DNA of 64,000 bases from Tipula vernalis (lineage: Eukaryota; Arthropoda; Insecta; Diptera; Tipulidae), in the NCBI GenBank assembly GCA_958295665.1, contig OY282560.1:272602177-272666176 (forward strand), given 5' to 3'. Position numbers and translations under genes: made by a program. Under the pieces are notes generated by a model. It did not search any database, was not told the DNA's origin, and saw only the letters and a program-made list of their open reading frames with translations. This document shows, piece after piece, positions 11,005-22,731 of the stretch. Positions within the stretch are counted from its first letter, which is position 1, and each line of letters opens with the position of its first letter.

Positions 11005-12180
11005 ATCGTCTCCAAGCTACAGAAATATTGGTGAAGTCTCGCTCAACACCCAGAAACTCCAAGCATCCAGCAGCTATGTAGCGTAGAAATTGTATTGTCT
11101 TGTGATATCTATGTTATTTTATTTAGTACTAACTAATTTGTATAAGTTAATTTCTATTAATTAAGTAGTAAAGCAATTTAATTTTCAGACTAACCTGGGA
11201 AACTCTATTTGAGTTTTATTAGTGAATATCATATATAGGTATATGTAGTACTTAACTAAACGCGTAGTATATAATAATTAATTTAAACATTATTAACTTA
11301 GTAAATAAATAAGTAATTTAAGCATTATTAATATCCTTTTGCAAGATCTTTAGGAAATTGTCGATTACTTTAATTTAATAGTATGGTTAAATATATAAAA
11401 TATACATATTTTCAGCTTTTATTTTTGAATCTAGTTGCAGTTGGTAAACCATTAATTAACAATCTACAGGAGAATGGTAGCTAATGAAATAAGTGCTGTG
11501 AACTTGAATTATAACTTAGCAATTTAAAATTTTTAAACATTCCCTTAGAAGTTTTACTGTTGATGTTGAATTATTCATATGTCTTAATATTATGGTTGAG
11601 GTTGGTATTGGTATTGAAGTGGGTGTTGGTATTTGTGTTAATGTTCATACTTATTGGTATAATTGTTAATCATAGTTTTGGTATTAGTATTTATATTGGT
11701 TAGTGAAAATGGTTTTAGTTTAGAACACTCCTGAGAAACTCGACCAAGATGACAATAGCTGAGATGACAGCACGATGGCCCGATGGTAGTTGGTTGAATG
11801 ATTGTCAAACTATTAATGGTTATTTATTTGTGGTACATAGGGATTGATCTATAATTTATTTCAGAGAATCAAATTTATACTTAATTAATTTTAAAATAGT
11901 TATTATTAAGAATTAATGCATATTTTAAATTTAGGAATTTCTTGAAGAACCTGAAACAACCTTACAGGAGTTGGAGCAGTAGATGAACTTCAAATTGTAT
12001 TGTCTTGTGCTAAATAAATTACTAAAAAAAAAAAAAAAAATATATTACTAACAAATTTACTAACTATCAACTACTTAGGTGTCTGGAACCGGGTTGAGTC
12101 TTTGTTGCTAACATTCCTTTCCCATCCCTCGATTTTGTTAAATGTAAGAAGGTGTACGACGGCTGCCTGGCCAGGGGCGA
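11005..12180 (+). repeat. Unnamed repeat family, copy 2
   Basis: Contains the box GTAGCGTAGAAATTGTATTG (11079-11098) followed by TCTTGTG. A middle block (11187-11580) aligns with 20068-20380, and a second box occurs (CAAATTGTATTGTCTTGTGC, 11991-12010). A poly(A) run lies at 12023-12040. The block TTAGGTGTCTGGAACCGGGT (12075-12094) is followed by GATTTTGTTAAATGTAAGAA. The order equals that of copy 3 at 19.88-20.77 kb, so this is a segmental duplication about 1.15 kb long. No open frame runs through it. Confidence 0.7.
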
Positions 12181-12393
12181 ATATCACAACTATTAGACTT
12201 ATGTGGTTATCGATGTGGCGCCTTTCTTTACGGGGTGAAATATTGCTATGTTTGGCTTCATGAAAAGCTGAGTATGATGGTACATATTTCCTTGGTGAGG
12301 GAGAATTAAGGTGTCGTGTTGCAACATGGGTATAGTGGTGTGGTATTCGCATTTATAATACGGGAGACTTGCTTAATGCTTGATCGTACATCG

Positions 12394-12418
12394 CAATCAA
12401 TCAATCAATCAATCAATT
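12394..12418. repeat. (CAAT)n microsatellite
   Basis: Six near-perfect CAAT units, directly followed by a 20-bp string that is identical to part of the secreted-peptide exon (8691-8710). Confidence 0.9.
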
Positions 12419-12536
12419 TCGTAAAATTGATGCACATCGAAAAAACATTGACGTTTTTTGGTGAAAAGAACACAGTTTTTGGATGTGCAGCAATTTTTTT
12501 GACGATTTTGGGTGAAAAAAATTCAACATTAGTCTT

Positions 12537-13940
12537 TTGCTTTATTATATGATGTGGCGTTGGAAAACGGTCGTTTTTTAAATCTAGGATCCAAAACTAC
12601 GGTTTGCTAACAACTAAATTAAAATCAATTTTATCAAATCGTTTGTTTAATCCAGCTAATAAAGCACCGAATAAATTTTCGCCAGATGTACTATGCACGT
12701 CATTTGCTTTAATTTTTAACAGAGCTCTAGTGAGGCCGATAATGACTTTCGATAATGTCACGTGTTGGTCTGCACTCAGTTCCACAGTAACTAACTCGAG
12801 TGGTTCGAGTAAGTGGCATAATTATCTTTGAGAATAACCCATTCCTCTGAATTTAACCTTTCAATTGGGCTGTCGAGAACACCCAACGCAGCATTAATGC
12901 ATTCCTTCAATTGGGCTATCATTCAGTTGCTCCTGAAAATGTTTCAGTTTTGTAGATGCATTAGTGCTTCAGCTGAAGATTTCGACTGTGGCATTGGTTT
13001 TAATATGTGTTGGCTTAATCAATTTTATCGCATCTTGAACTACTAAGTTAGCGTATGCGCAAAACACGGTAAGTGGTTCAAATTAGTTAACCTACATGCT
13101 GCAACAATATTTGCTCCGTTATCAGTAACAATTGTAAGCACTTTCTTTCGTAAGTTGCATTGCTGCAGCATGCAATCAATCTTTGATTTATTGTTATCAG
13201 ATTTTTGAACAGTGTGAACAGATTTTTTAGTCCAATTTAAATCAATAAAATGACCGGTAATTGACATGTACGATTCAGTCGTACAGCTAGTCCACATGTC
13301 CGTCGTTAGTGTAATAAACTCAGCAGTATTTAAAATGTCTTTTATTGCTACAAGAGAACTATCATAGAGCGATGGTATAAGCTGTCTGCTAAGAGTGGTT
13401 CGATGGGGCAATGTATAGGTAGGATCAAAGCTAGCCAAAAGTGCTCGAAATCTACAGCCTTCTACAATTGAAAATTGCTGCATGTCTTTTATAACCATTT
13501 TCAACACTAAATCATTCTGTTTTTTTTTTGCCGTGCAATTGTTGGAGGCCGCGTACGGTAATGATTCATACTTAACTGCCTTGGTGTTTTTGGCATTTGA
13601 GGCACATTTACACTTACGGTCGTGTTAGAGCTAGTCGATTCTGCAGCAGTTGATGTTGAAGGTGCATTTGATCTAGCGGCACTAGATGTTGAAGGAGCAT
13701 CAGATACAATAGAAGAATTTGTTTGTGAATCATTGGATTTCTTAGCCGCTTGGTCAAGATGCAAACCTGGATGTTTAGCATAAAAGTGTTTTTAAAATTA
13801 GAGGTAGAATCCCCTTTAAATGAAAGCAGATTTTTGCATAAATCACATTTGGCATGAGTTTCATCCGTTTTGGTGAAATATAACCAAATATCGCTTCGTT
13901 TCCGATTCATCATTGAATGCAACAAACTCAAATGTGTCAA
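12537..13940 (-). pseudogene. hAT transposase, N-terminal and central parts
   Basis: From right to left: a BED zinc finger (RSDIWLYFTKTDETHAKCDL, then CKNLLSFKGDSTSNFKN) at about 13910-13775, and a Ser/Thr-rich linker. Next comes the catalytic region at 13043-13507, with ITLTTDMWTSCTTESYMSIT and KVLTIVTDNGANIVAA, which hold conserved acidic positions of hAT DDE transposases, and CFAHTL. Further left are LSADQHVTLSKV and SGENLFGALLAGLNKRF (12785-12630), then LDPRFKKRPFSNATSYNKAK (about 12595-12540). Frameshifts lie near 13770, 13507 and 13043. The reading then breaks, and the C-terminal domain appears only at 8150. It resembles ZBED-type hAT elements. Confidence 0.9.
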
Positions 13941-14424
13941 CTATTATTTAACTGAAACTCTCTCTACATTTATTTACTCCAACAATCAACTCTATGCATC
14001 AAAAGAATTCATTATTTATTTCCACTTTTAAATTGGCTAAAGAAAGCTAAAATAATATTTGTGTACATCCAAAATATCAGATGTTAAATATAAAATTAAA
14101 AACAAAAATTAAATTTTTAGGTTATTTTTTTATTTTTTAGATGTATAATTGAATTCTTCTAACAACATGAAATCATAAGTAAATATATATATTTGTTCTT
14201 CTCTAAAAAATACCAAAAAAAGAAAGACAAATAATATTTTTTCTTGAATAAGAGCTGAGATAGCATGATTAAATTTAGAAAAAGATGAACTTGCCTAACA
14301 AATTTTAAAGTTAATACTTTCCTTTTCGGTCCTACTAATTTTTCTATCTAAAAGTAGAACTATCTCATATTAACATCAAAAATAAAAAGAAGTTACTCGT
14401 CTCACGAAAAATAAAATTAAAAAG

Positions 14425-15157
14425 TACCCAGTTATACTTTGCATGATCGACCGAAGTTTTTTGTATGAGATGGCATATAAAAAACATGAGACGGATGTAT
14501 AAAATTATAAAATAAAATATTCGGTTTTTTTTAAATGTGTGAGAATGAATATAAATGGTTAGTCACCTGATGGCAACTAGCGGAACTAATGATCGATCTA
14601 CTTATTTCATTTTTCGTTTTCAAAGTATTTATCATTCTAGATTTTACTTTGATGTGAAGTACACGTAAGCACAAGAAATTTTTTAAAGTGCAGTGTAATA
14701 GAAAAATAATTCATTTAATAACTATTAATTAATATATTAAATATTAAATCCAAATTATGTAAGTACCTATTTTATTCTTAGATATTTTGAATATTTTGAA
14801 TTATTCTTTAACTTGAATTAAATTAATTTTATTTTATTTATAGTAGAATTTATTAAAAAAGTTGTACGATTGAGTGCTCCAACAGCGCTAATTTAGCGAT
14901 CACCGTGATCGCGCAATTTGACCTCACCATGAGCATCACTTTACACCAAATCTACCTTACCGACATAACAGCATCATCTATCAAACAATTTCTTAAACTA
15001 ACCATTTACAAATACTACTGCACTATATATTCCATCGGTATTCGTTCTTTTTTAAACGAAATATGGTGTAAAGTGATGCTCACGGTGAGGTCAAATTGAG
15101 CGATCACGGTGATCGCTAAATTTGCGCTGTTGGAGCACTCAATCGTACAACTGGGTA
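14425..15157. mobile_element. TIR unit A with internal foldback
   Basis: Bounded by TACCCAGTTATAC (14425) and GTACAACTGGGTA (15157), inverted copies with one mismatch. The left 400 bp is AT-rich and matches unit B (15163-15287 plus 18906-19140). The right part (14862-15151) is a long foldback: about 88-bp arms starting TTGTACGATTGAGTGCTCCA and ending in ACTTTACACCA. No protein is encoded, so the unit is non-autonomous. Confidence 0.75.
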
Positions 15158-15287
15158 GTAACTACCCAGTTGTACTTTGCATGATCGACCGAAGTTTTTT
15201 GTATGAGATGGCATATAAAAAACATGAGACGGATGTATAAAATTATAAAATAAAATATGCGGTTTTTTTAAATGTGAGAATGAATAT

Positions 15288-15782
15288 TGTTACGTTTTTG
15301 CCTTGTCACTCAAGGTTCGTATCACTGGATTGTGAATAAAACCAATTCAATTTAATTTACCACCAACGACTTTATTTATTTCACAAAATTTATTACAACA
15401 CAGTTTATCAATCAAAATTCACAAAATCACTTTATATAAATTATTCTTAAATTTTACTGATCACTTTTACTTTATTTATCGCACTACAACACTTTTTAAA
15501 TCACTTTTTAATTCTTTTTAATCTTTATACTATCGCGTACCAAATATTACTAATAATCTTACAAGTTTACACTATCGCGTTCCAAATACTAATAATCCAA
15601 TTCGATCTTGTTCGCCTTTTTATATACACAAACCAAGCTTCTCGAAAGTTTACGACTTTTCCAGTTGGAATAGCGTAGAAACATTACATAACAATTTTTA
15701 TCATGGAAAATTCCATTTAGTACATTAAACATTGAGCTATTAGTTTTACTTATTCTATTACACACTAGGTGTCACCGTCACA
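15288..15782 (-). repeat. LTR (3' LTR in element orientation)
   Basis: 495 bp, TG...CA type ends, next to the integrase-tail end of the reading frame. TATATA-like sequence (15621-15627) and a run of CACTTTT/CACTACAAC units lie within it, as in the other LTR. Confidence 0.92.
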
Positions 15783-15793
15783 CTACCCCTCAC

Positions 15794-18388
15794 CTAAGCC
15801 TGTTCGTCACGAACAGGACCGAAATTACCTCCTCGGTAGAGGGCCAGCCTCTCTAAATGTACCGCCATTGGTTTACCTCCTTGTCCTTTTCTTATCCTGT
15901 AGGGTGCCGTCCATAAAGGCTGCACTTTCGCCGATAAATCCCCCTTCTTTTGTTGCGAGTTGTGAAGCCCCACCAATTGCCCCTCGTGTAATCCCTGGCC
16001 ATTTGCCCGTATGGCACATCGAGTTCTCATCCAGTCGCCCGACACTCGCACTCTACCTCGCACAACTCGGCCCTTCTTATCCAATGTCTGCTTAACCTGG
16101 TGTTCTTTGGTTTCCTCAACAATTGTTTCAGATTTCGATGGCAGCTCCTCGCAATGACTGATTGTTACTCGCCTTACTGTCACATCCGTACCGTTAAATT
16201 TAAGATTCAGCTCGATGTTATCGCTGCTCAATATTCCTCGTCCAAAATCCAACACAAAGCCATTCATCCTCATGAAGTCCGTTCCCAAAATAACCTCATC
16301 CACAATGTCTGCGACCAGAACTTCGTGTGGGAAAAGCGTTTCGCCGATCCTTATGCTCACGATCTTTTTCCCTTTAATCATTGCACTCTCCCCATTTGCC
16401 ATTCTTAATTTTAACCCATCAACTAGCTGCACTGCTCCTGCGATCAAATCTTTCCGAACAATTGTGTGGGTTGCTCCGGTATCCAGCGTAATAATACACC
16501 TCCTCCCATCAACACCGCCCCTAATTGTGACGCTGCTTCCGCCTCGTGCTTCACTCGTAGCAGGGATGAATGTTATGGAGCAACCAGACGGCGAAGCCAG
16601 CTTCGGTTCCTTCAAACTGACTTCTAGCCTTTCCACTTTACCGACTGTTGCCATCCGTTCATCCGATCCCTGCTCTCCTCTTAGTGCTCTTTCCACAGAA
16701 GTTGGTGATCCGTGCCGCTTTCCCCTTGCTTCCAAACAATCTCGCGAGATGTGGCCAATCCTGTTACATACCCAACATCTTCGCTCGCTGCTTCTAGACC
16801 TATGTCCCGACCGTTCCGTGTTTGCCCGCATAAAAGGTGGCGATCTTATCTTTCTCTGTATAACACTCCGACAGTCCATTGAGATGTGACCCAACTTGTC
16901 ACATTTCCAACACCTAAGCCTGCCTATTCCGCCTTTCGGTACCATTCGCTCCCTGCTTGGTCGTCGCTGCATAGGAGATGGTGATCTTCCCCTTTTTCTT
17001 CTTAATTCCCAGCATTCGCGAGAGATGTGACCGACCTTATCACATGCCCAACATTTGATTTTGCCGCTTCCATCTCGGTATCTTGGTGTTGACCGCTCGT
17101 TGTTTATGCTTGTATCGATTTCTACTCGGCGTATTTTCATTGACGGTTTGGTGATGGCTTGTGCAGTTTCATTTGTTAACGCACAAGCGATGGTTTCCGC
17201 AAAGGTTGCTTTAGGTGACAACATCACCGCCCTGCGTGTCTCTGGATCTCGAATGCCGTCAATGAATGCGTCAATTTTTAGCCTTTCCATATAATCGGCC
17301 GATGTACTGGTATGTGCTAGATGTACTAATCGCTCGATTGCCGATGAAAATTCCTGTAGCGATTCTCCTCCCTTATGATAGTGGCTTTTCAATTCCATTC
17401 GATAGATTTCACGCTTGTGGTCACTGCCGTACTTCCTATCCAGCGCCTTCATAATTTCGAGATAACTGTTGCGATCTTTTTCCGGAATTGTTTGTAAGGC
17501 CTCCGCTGCTTCACCTTTAAGGGCCACTATTAACGCTGCGACAAGATGTTCATCATTCCAACGGTTTTGATTGGCTGCCGTTTAAAATTGAAATTTGAAA
17601 ATGCCGAAAGATGTTGTACCGTCGAATGTTGGTGGCTTTAACTTAACTGATTGAACGGTTTGTACCACTTGCGTCGTTGTTCCACTTGCCTTGATATCAG
17701 TTAGCTCTTTCCCGAGACGTTGAAACTTTTCTTCAACCTGTTGAATCTCCGTCTTAAATTCAGTTCTAACATGTTGAATTTCTGATTGTAAATCCGTCTG
17801 CAATTTCTCTATTTCACCATGAACATTTTTAGATAGTTCTAAAATTTTCTCGTCCATTTTCTTTTGACCTTCGGCAATTTCCCCCATCTGACGCTCAATA
17901 ATTTGGTTTGACTCCTTAATTTCGCCCAACTGTTGTTTCATTTCGTGTTTTATTTCCTGGTTAGACTGATTTTGTTGTTCCAACTGTCGCACATTTTGTT
18001 GTTCCATTTCATTTTTAATTTCTTGATTTGACTGCTCAATTTTCACCATTTGTCGTTCGTTTTGTTGTTTCATTAGACACATCTGTCCTGTCATTTGGTT
18101 CATAGCAGCTATTAACTGCGACAAATCGAAACTTCCAGAATGTTCTTGTGTCTTTTCGACCAATGGTTGTTTATCTTCTGCTTTCTGCTCTATGGTTGCT
18201 GCATCCGTTACTTTCTCTCCAAAATCATGATGTTCCGCGTCCAGCCCTTCGTTCTCCATGGCGTCACGTAGTCGCGCTTGTAAAGCTGCTTTACCACCAT
18301 CAGTAGCCAAACCTCGTTTCTCAAGTTCCCTCTTTAATTCTGGCACTTTTAATTCGTTGAGAATCATTTTCTTTATCTTTTTATTCAC
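15794..18388 (-). pseudogene. gag-protease polyprotein fused to integrase tail, one nonsense codon
   Basis: One frame, broken only by a TAA at 17582-17584 where a Glu codon is likely. From the N-terminus (MNKKIKKMILNELKVPELKR) there is a SAP-like DNA-binding helix pair at about residues 8-45, then Gln/Glu-rich coiled coil at about residues 95-235. The gag core follows (LKPPTFDGT; MALKGEAAEALQTIPEKD; DAFIDGIRDPETRRAVM). Three CCHC knuckles come next: CWACDKVGHISREC, CWKCDKLGHISMDC, CWVCNRIGHISRDC. The retropepsin has the active site ITLDTGATHTIV and later VILGTDFMRMNGF. After it, RT, RNase H and the integrase core are absent. The frame passes directly into an integrase C-terminal piece (GLHEGQLVGLHN, then LWTAPYRIRK and VHLERLALYRGG). 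A trans-mobilised gag-only derivative is a reasonable inference. Confidence 0.9.
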
Positions 18389-18410
18389 AATCCCACCGCT
18401 GTCACCAAAT

Positions 18411-18905
18411 TGTTACGTTTTTGCCTTGTCACTCAAGGTTCGTATCACTGGATTGTGAATAATACAAACTCAATTCAATTTATCACCAACGAATTTATTT
18501 ATTTCACAAAATTTATTACAACACAGTTTATCAATCAAAATTCACAAAATCACTTTATATAAATTATTCTTAAATTTTACTGATCACTTTTACTTTATTT
18601 ATCGCACTACAACACTTTTTAAATCACTTTTTAATTCTTTTTAATCTTTATACTATCGCGTACCAAATATTACTAATAATCTTACAAGTTTACACTATCG
18701 CGTTCCAAATACTAATAATCCAATTCGATCTTGTTCGCCTTTTTATATACACAAACCAAGCTTCTCGAAAGTTCACGACTTTTCCAGTTGGAATAGCGTA
18801 GAAACATTACATAACAATTTTTATCATGGAAAATTCCATTTAGTACATTAAACATTGAGCTATTAGTTTTACTTATTCTATTACACACTAGGTGTCACCG
18901 TCACA
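18411..18905 (-). repeat. LTR (5' LTR in element orientation)
   Basis: 495 bp, about 98% identical to 15288-15782. It lies upstream of the gag start, so it would carry the promoter for the element's transcript. Confidence 0.92.
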
Positions 18906-19688
18906 ATATAAATGGTAAAGCACCTGATGTCAACTAGCAGAACTAATGATCGATCTACTGTTTTGTATTTCATTTTTTGTTATCAAAGTATTTTATCATT
19001 CTATATTTTACTTTCGTGTGAAGTATACATGTACAAGACAATTTTTAAAGTGCAGTGAATAAAAAAATAATTCGTTTAATAACAATTAATTAATATATTA
19101 AATATTAAATCGAAATTATGTAAGTACCTATTGTATATTTTAATAAAAATGTGTTTAGTGTTTCATAAAATTTTATTTTTTGTTTGCAATAATAAATCAA
19201 CGGAGAAACGGCGTCGTGTGTAAAATTTTTCTGCATATTCCTACTTTTTGTTTTATTCTTTATTTACTTATATACATACGTTTGTAATACTTATGTACGA
19301 TTGTGTGCTCTAACAGCGCTAATTTAGCGATCACCGTGATCGCTCAATTTGACCTCACCGTGAGCATCACTTTACACCATATCTACCTTACCGACATAAC
19401 AGCACCATCTATCAAACAATTTCTTAAACTAACCGTTTACAAATACTACTGCACCATATATTCCGTCGGTATTCGTTCTTTTTTAGACGAAATATGGTGT
19501 AAAGTGATGCTCACGGTGAGGTCAAATTGAGCGATCGCGGTGATCGCTAAATTTGCGCTGTTGGAGCACTCAATCGTACAACTGGGTACAAAAGTAACGA
19601 ATATTTTATTTTTCAAGTAATCGTTACTTCGGGTGGTAGTTGAAATTAACGAGTATTAAATACCGAATAGTTACTACCCACTCATCTC

Positions 19689-20770
19689 ATTAATATTTCT
19701 ATTCTACCTTTAGGTTTTGTTATATGTATGATGTGTGGCTCGGAGTCCGGGAGTTCCTGCTATTATGCTTGGCTGTTCATCCGTATTAACTAGACAATAT
19801 GTTATGAGAGTTTAAATATTTCTTTAGTTTAAGTTTAATGTAGCAATTAGAGATAATTAATTAATTTTGATTTGGATTTTCAGAAATACGGGTGAATCCT
19901 TGCTCAGCATTCAGAAGCTCCAATCACCCTGCTATCATGTAGCGTAGAAATTGTATTGTTGTGTGCTAACTTTGTTATCATATATATCAATAACATATTT
20001 ATATAAGTTAAATCGTTTTAATTATGTAATGAAGAGTTCGTCAGAATGGATAAATATTAATTTTGCTATCAGAAATGCCGGGAAATTTTTATTTGAGCCT
20101 TATTAGTAAAAATAGTGCCTTTATACATACAATATTCAAATAAATAATTAGTGCATTCTGCATAATCATATAAATAATTATCTCCAATGTTATTAATTTC
20201 CTTTTTCCAGATCTATAGAAAAATGCTGATAAATTTAATTTTTACGGTTAATACGGAGCTTCCGGTTAATTGCAGTATATAAACAATTTATTAACTTGCT
20301 TCATGATCAATGCATCTAAGGAAACAAGCGCTGTGAATTTATACCTTAACTTAGTAAAGCTAGTTTTAAACATATTTTTAGAATTTTTAGATAAGTATTG
20401 GGAAAGTTTACTTATTCGAATTCATTAAATATCTATTACTAATTAATAATCTAATTTCAGTATATAACATAGTTCGAGAATTAATCAGCATTATAGGGAT
20501 TAAACCAATCCTGAGTTTCAGATTTAATTTTTAGCTTGGATCAACATGTAGTGAATTAGACGTAGTTTTGAAATTGTGTTGTCTTGTGCTAACTTTTTTT
20601 ATTATATAATTTCTAACAATTTACTAACTATCTATCGCTTAGGTGTCTGTAACCGGGTCGAATCTATCCTAACTAACAATCCTATCCTATCCTTCGGTTT
20701 TGTTGTATATAAACGGTTGTACGGTGTGTGCCTGGGAGTCCGGGAGTTCCTGCTATAATGCTTGGCTAAT
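19689..20770 (+). repeat. Unnamed repeat family: right half of copy 1 and full copy 3
   Basis: 19689-19790 continues copy 1 (TTTAGGTTTTGTTATATGTA; GTCCGGGAGTTCCTGCTAT). Copy 3 starts at TTGGATTTTCAG (19872-19883) and has TGTAGCGTAGAAATTGTATTG at 19938-19958. A middle block aligns with copy 2, and a second box GAAATTGTGTTGTCTTGTGC occurs at 20570-20589. It ends with TTAGGTGTCTGTAACCGGGT (20639-20658), a TTTTGTTGTATATAAACGG run and GTCCGGGAGTTCCTGCTATA (20738-20757). Short frames in it do not match each other between copies, so it is probably non-coding. Confidence 0.7.
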
Positions 20771-22731
20771 CATTCAATCAAGAATTTCGTTTAGGTGCTA
20801 TAAATATTTTGGAAAGTTTAAAATATCTTTTTTCGCTAATACGTTTGGTGATTTTCCGAGGAAACATCAATTAATTGATATTTCACCAACAAATTGGTGA
20901 ATAAAATCGTTGCTATGACTGAAATTATTATTCGCATGACATTTTACATTTTAGGTATACACGTAGATGAAATTGCTCGCATAATGTTTACACTTTACAT
21001 AGCAAATTTGTGATACCATTTTTCACAACAAGAATTCATAAATAAATGAGGTGACGATAAAAAATGTCAAAGGAAACTTACAGTTACATAGCAACATTCT
21101 GTTGTTGTTATTTTTTTTTTTTTATCCAGATCCTCTCAATTGCACTTTGGTTACAATAAAATTATATTTTAATAATACACGTTTTGTTTTTAAATATTTA
21201 TAATAGTTGGATAAAAGTGAGTACTATAACACAAACAATACTAATAGAACACTCACGGAAAATTTTCTTTTCTAATAAATTTTTAATGCACTAGGAATAC
21301 ACTATTATCTTCTCTTCTATATTATTAATAATACTTTATCGTGTACTATATATATGTAGTACATAGTTTTTAATATTGCCTTTCAATGGGATTTTTACTT
21401 TGTTTTAGTTCAACGTTGGTTTTTTTTTCGTTTTCTTTTTTATACATATATGTTATAATCAAATAGCTTTCCATATTGTATGTACACTATTTTTTTGTTG
21501 TATGTTCATATATGTGTACATCGATCAATAATATAAGATTAGATGATAAGATAAGAAATTACTTTAACCACCGTATACACTCTTCAAAAAAAAAAATTTT
21601 CAACAAATAAAAACACAAACCAAATGGTTTTTCCTCATACCATTTTAATGATAGATAATACATACTTTCCGTTGTTATATATTTGCTTGGCGCTTTTTGT
21701 TGTTGTATAAAAGTTTTATGGAATTTTATGTTGCCTCTTTTTGTGAAACAAAGTGGTTTATTACTTAATTTAAATTTAATTCACTTTTTTTTAATTGATT
21801 ATAGAAATGTAATAATATTGGTAAATGTGAACATTTGCCTTGTTCACCGCTAAACAAACGACATTAAAATACATTTTCTGATTTTAAACTGTAAGGATTA
21901 AACAGTCTATTTTTGCCATTTTTAGAAAGCTGGATAACAAGCTACAATTTTGATTTTCTCACTTTGATTTTCGATCTCTTTATTTACTTCCAATCCCTTG
22001 ACTTAACTGTCAGTAAATTTCGATCTAAGCATAACTGAATAATTTGAACCGTCCTTTTTTCTTGGCGCAAATAAATCATCCTGATTTAGTTAAGCAAACT
22101 TGGGTAAATTAGATGACGCATTTTTGTTATAGTTACTAGTATCTTATTTTATATATAAACATAAAATAACCTTCAAAATACTAAATATATTATTGTATAC
22201 TAACCACTATGAAAATAACTAAAATGTTCATATTTACATATTATTTGTATTTCCATAAACGTAAAAGATAATTAAATTTACAAGTAAAGACAATTTATGG
22301 AAAGTAAAATAAATAATGATGTGCCTTCCATATCCTTAAGGAATTGAGATATTATCAGCAGCGAAATAAAATATAGGAAAATATACGTTTACGTTAGTTG
22401 GTACTATATGTAATTTTTATTCACAGGTAAGTACATATATTTGTGTCACACATAGATACATAATGACAATTTAATGACCACACAACATAATAAAGCATTT
22501 ACAAAACAAAGAAGAATGTAAATACGTTTTCTTATTATTATTTTTATTACGTAATATTTACTTTAACCAAAACTAGCGCTAATCAATATAAAATATACGT
22601 ACGTATATTTAGTTGGAATTATTACTAATATAGCACAATAAAATTGTAGGCGTAATAAATTAGATAATCATCATAATATTTTCTCAAAAATTAAGTTCGT
22701 TAGAATTTCGAAGTGCTGAGACTTTTGCTCG
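20771..22731. other. Non-coding AT-rich stretch
   Basis: No ORF, element end or RNA gene recognised in about 2 kb. Confidence 0.6.

Larger units (their letters stand above)
15288..18905 (-). mobile_element. Complete non-autonomous Ty3/gypsy-type LTR element
   Basis: Two LTRs of 495 bp each (15288-15782 and 18411-18905) begin TGTTACG and end GTCACA. They are flanked by the 4-bp TSD ATAT (15284-15287, 18906-18909). Unit A gives the empty site, GAATGAATATAAATGG, confirming the insertion point. The LTRs differ at roughly eight positions, mostly near 15340-15375, so the insertion is fairly recent. The minus-strand internal region starts, after a short spacer, with TTTGGTGACAGCGGTGGGA as the likely primer-binding area. 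The one long frame encodes gag, protease and an integrase tail only. Confidence 0.93.
15163..19588. mobile_element. TIR unit B, interrupted by an LTR retrotransposon
   Basis: Starts TACCCAGTTGTAC (15163) and ends GTACAACTGGGTA (19588), only 5 bp (GTAAC) after unit A. Its left part continues across the LTR element at 15287/18906. The foldback is at 19294-19580. With the LTR element and one TSD copy removed it would be about 0.8 kb, slightly longer than unit A. Confidence 0.75.
7310..19688 (-). mobile_element. Composite hAT transposon with nested insertions
   Basis: Transposase pieces on the minus strand lie at 12537-13940 (N-terminal to middle) and 7753-8150 (C-terminal). The left end begins near AGTGATGTGCAGTTTCGTTAC (7310). 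The right end, read in reverse, begins GAGATGAGTGGGTAGTAACT (19688). Outside these ends lie 8-bp near-identical flanks (ATTAATTT 7302-7309, ATTAATAT 19689-19696). The two outer flanks join to match the uninterrupted repeat copy at 20.58-20.77 kb, which supports one insertion event. Inside are a 4.4-kb foreign segment and two TIR units with an LTR element. Confidence 0.55.

Noticed and set aside
16215..16889. 224-codon plus-strand frame
   Set aside because: Antisense to the gag-protease frame of the LTR element. Its length comes from the constrained opposite strand.
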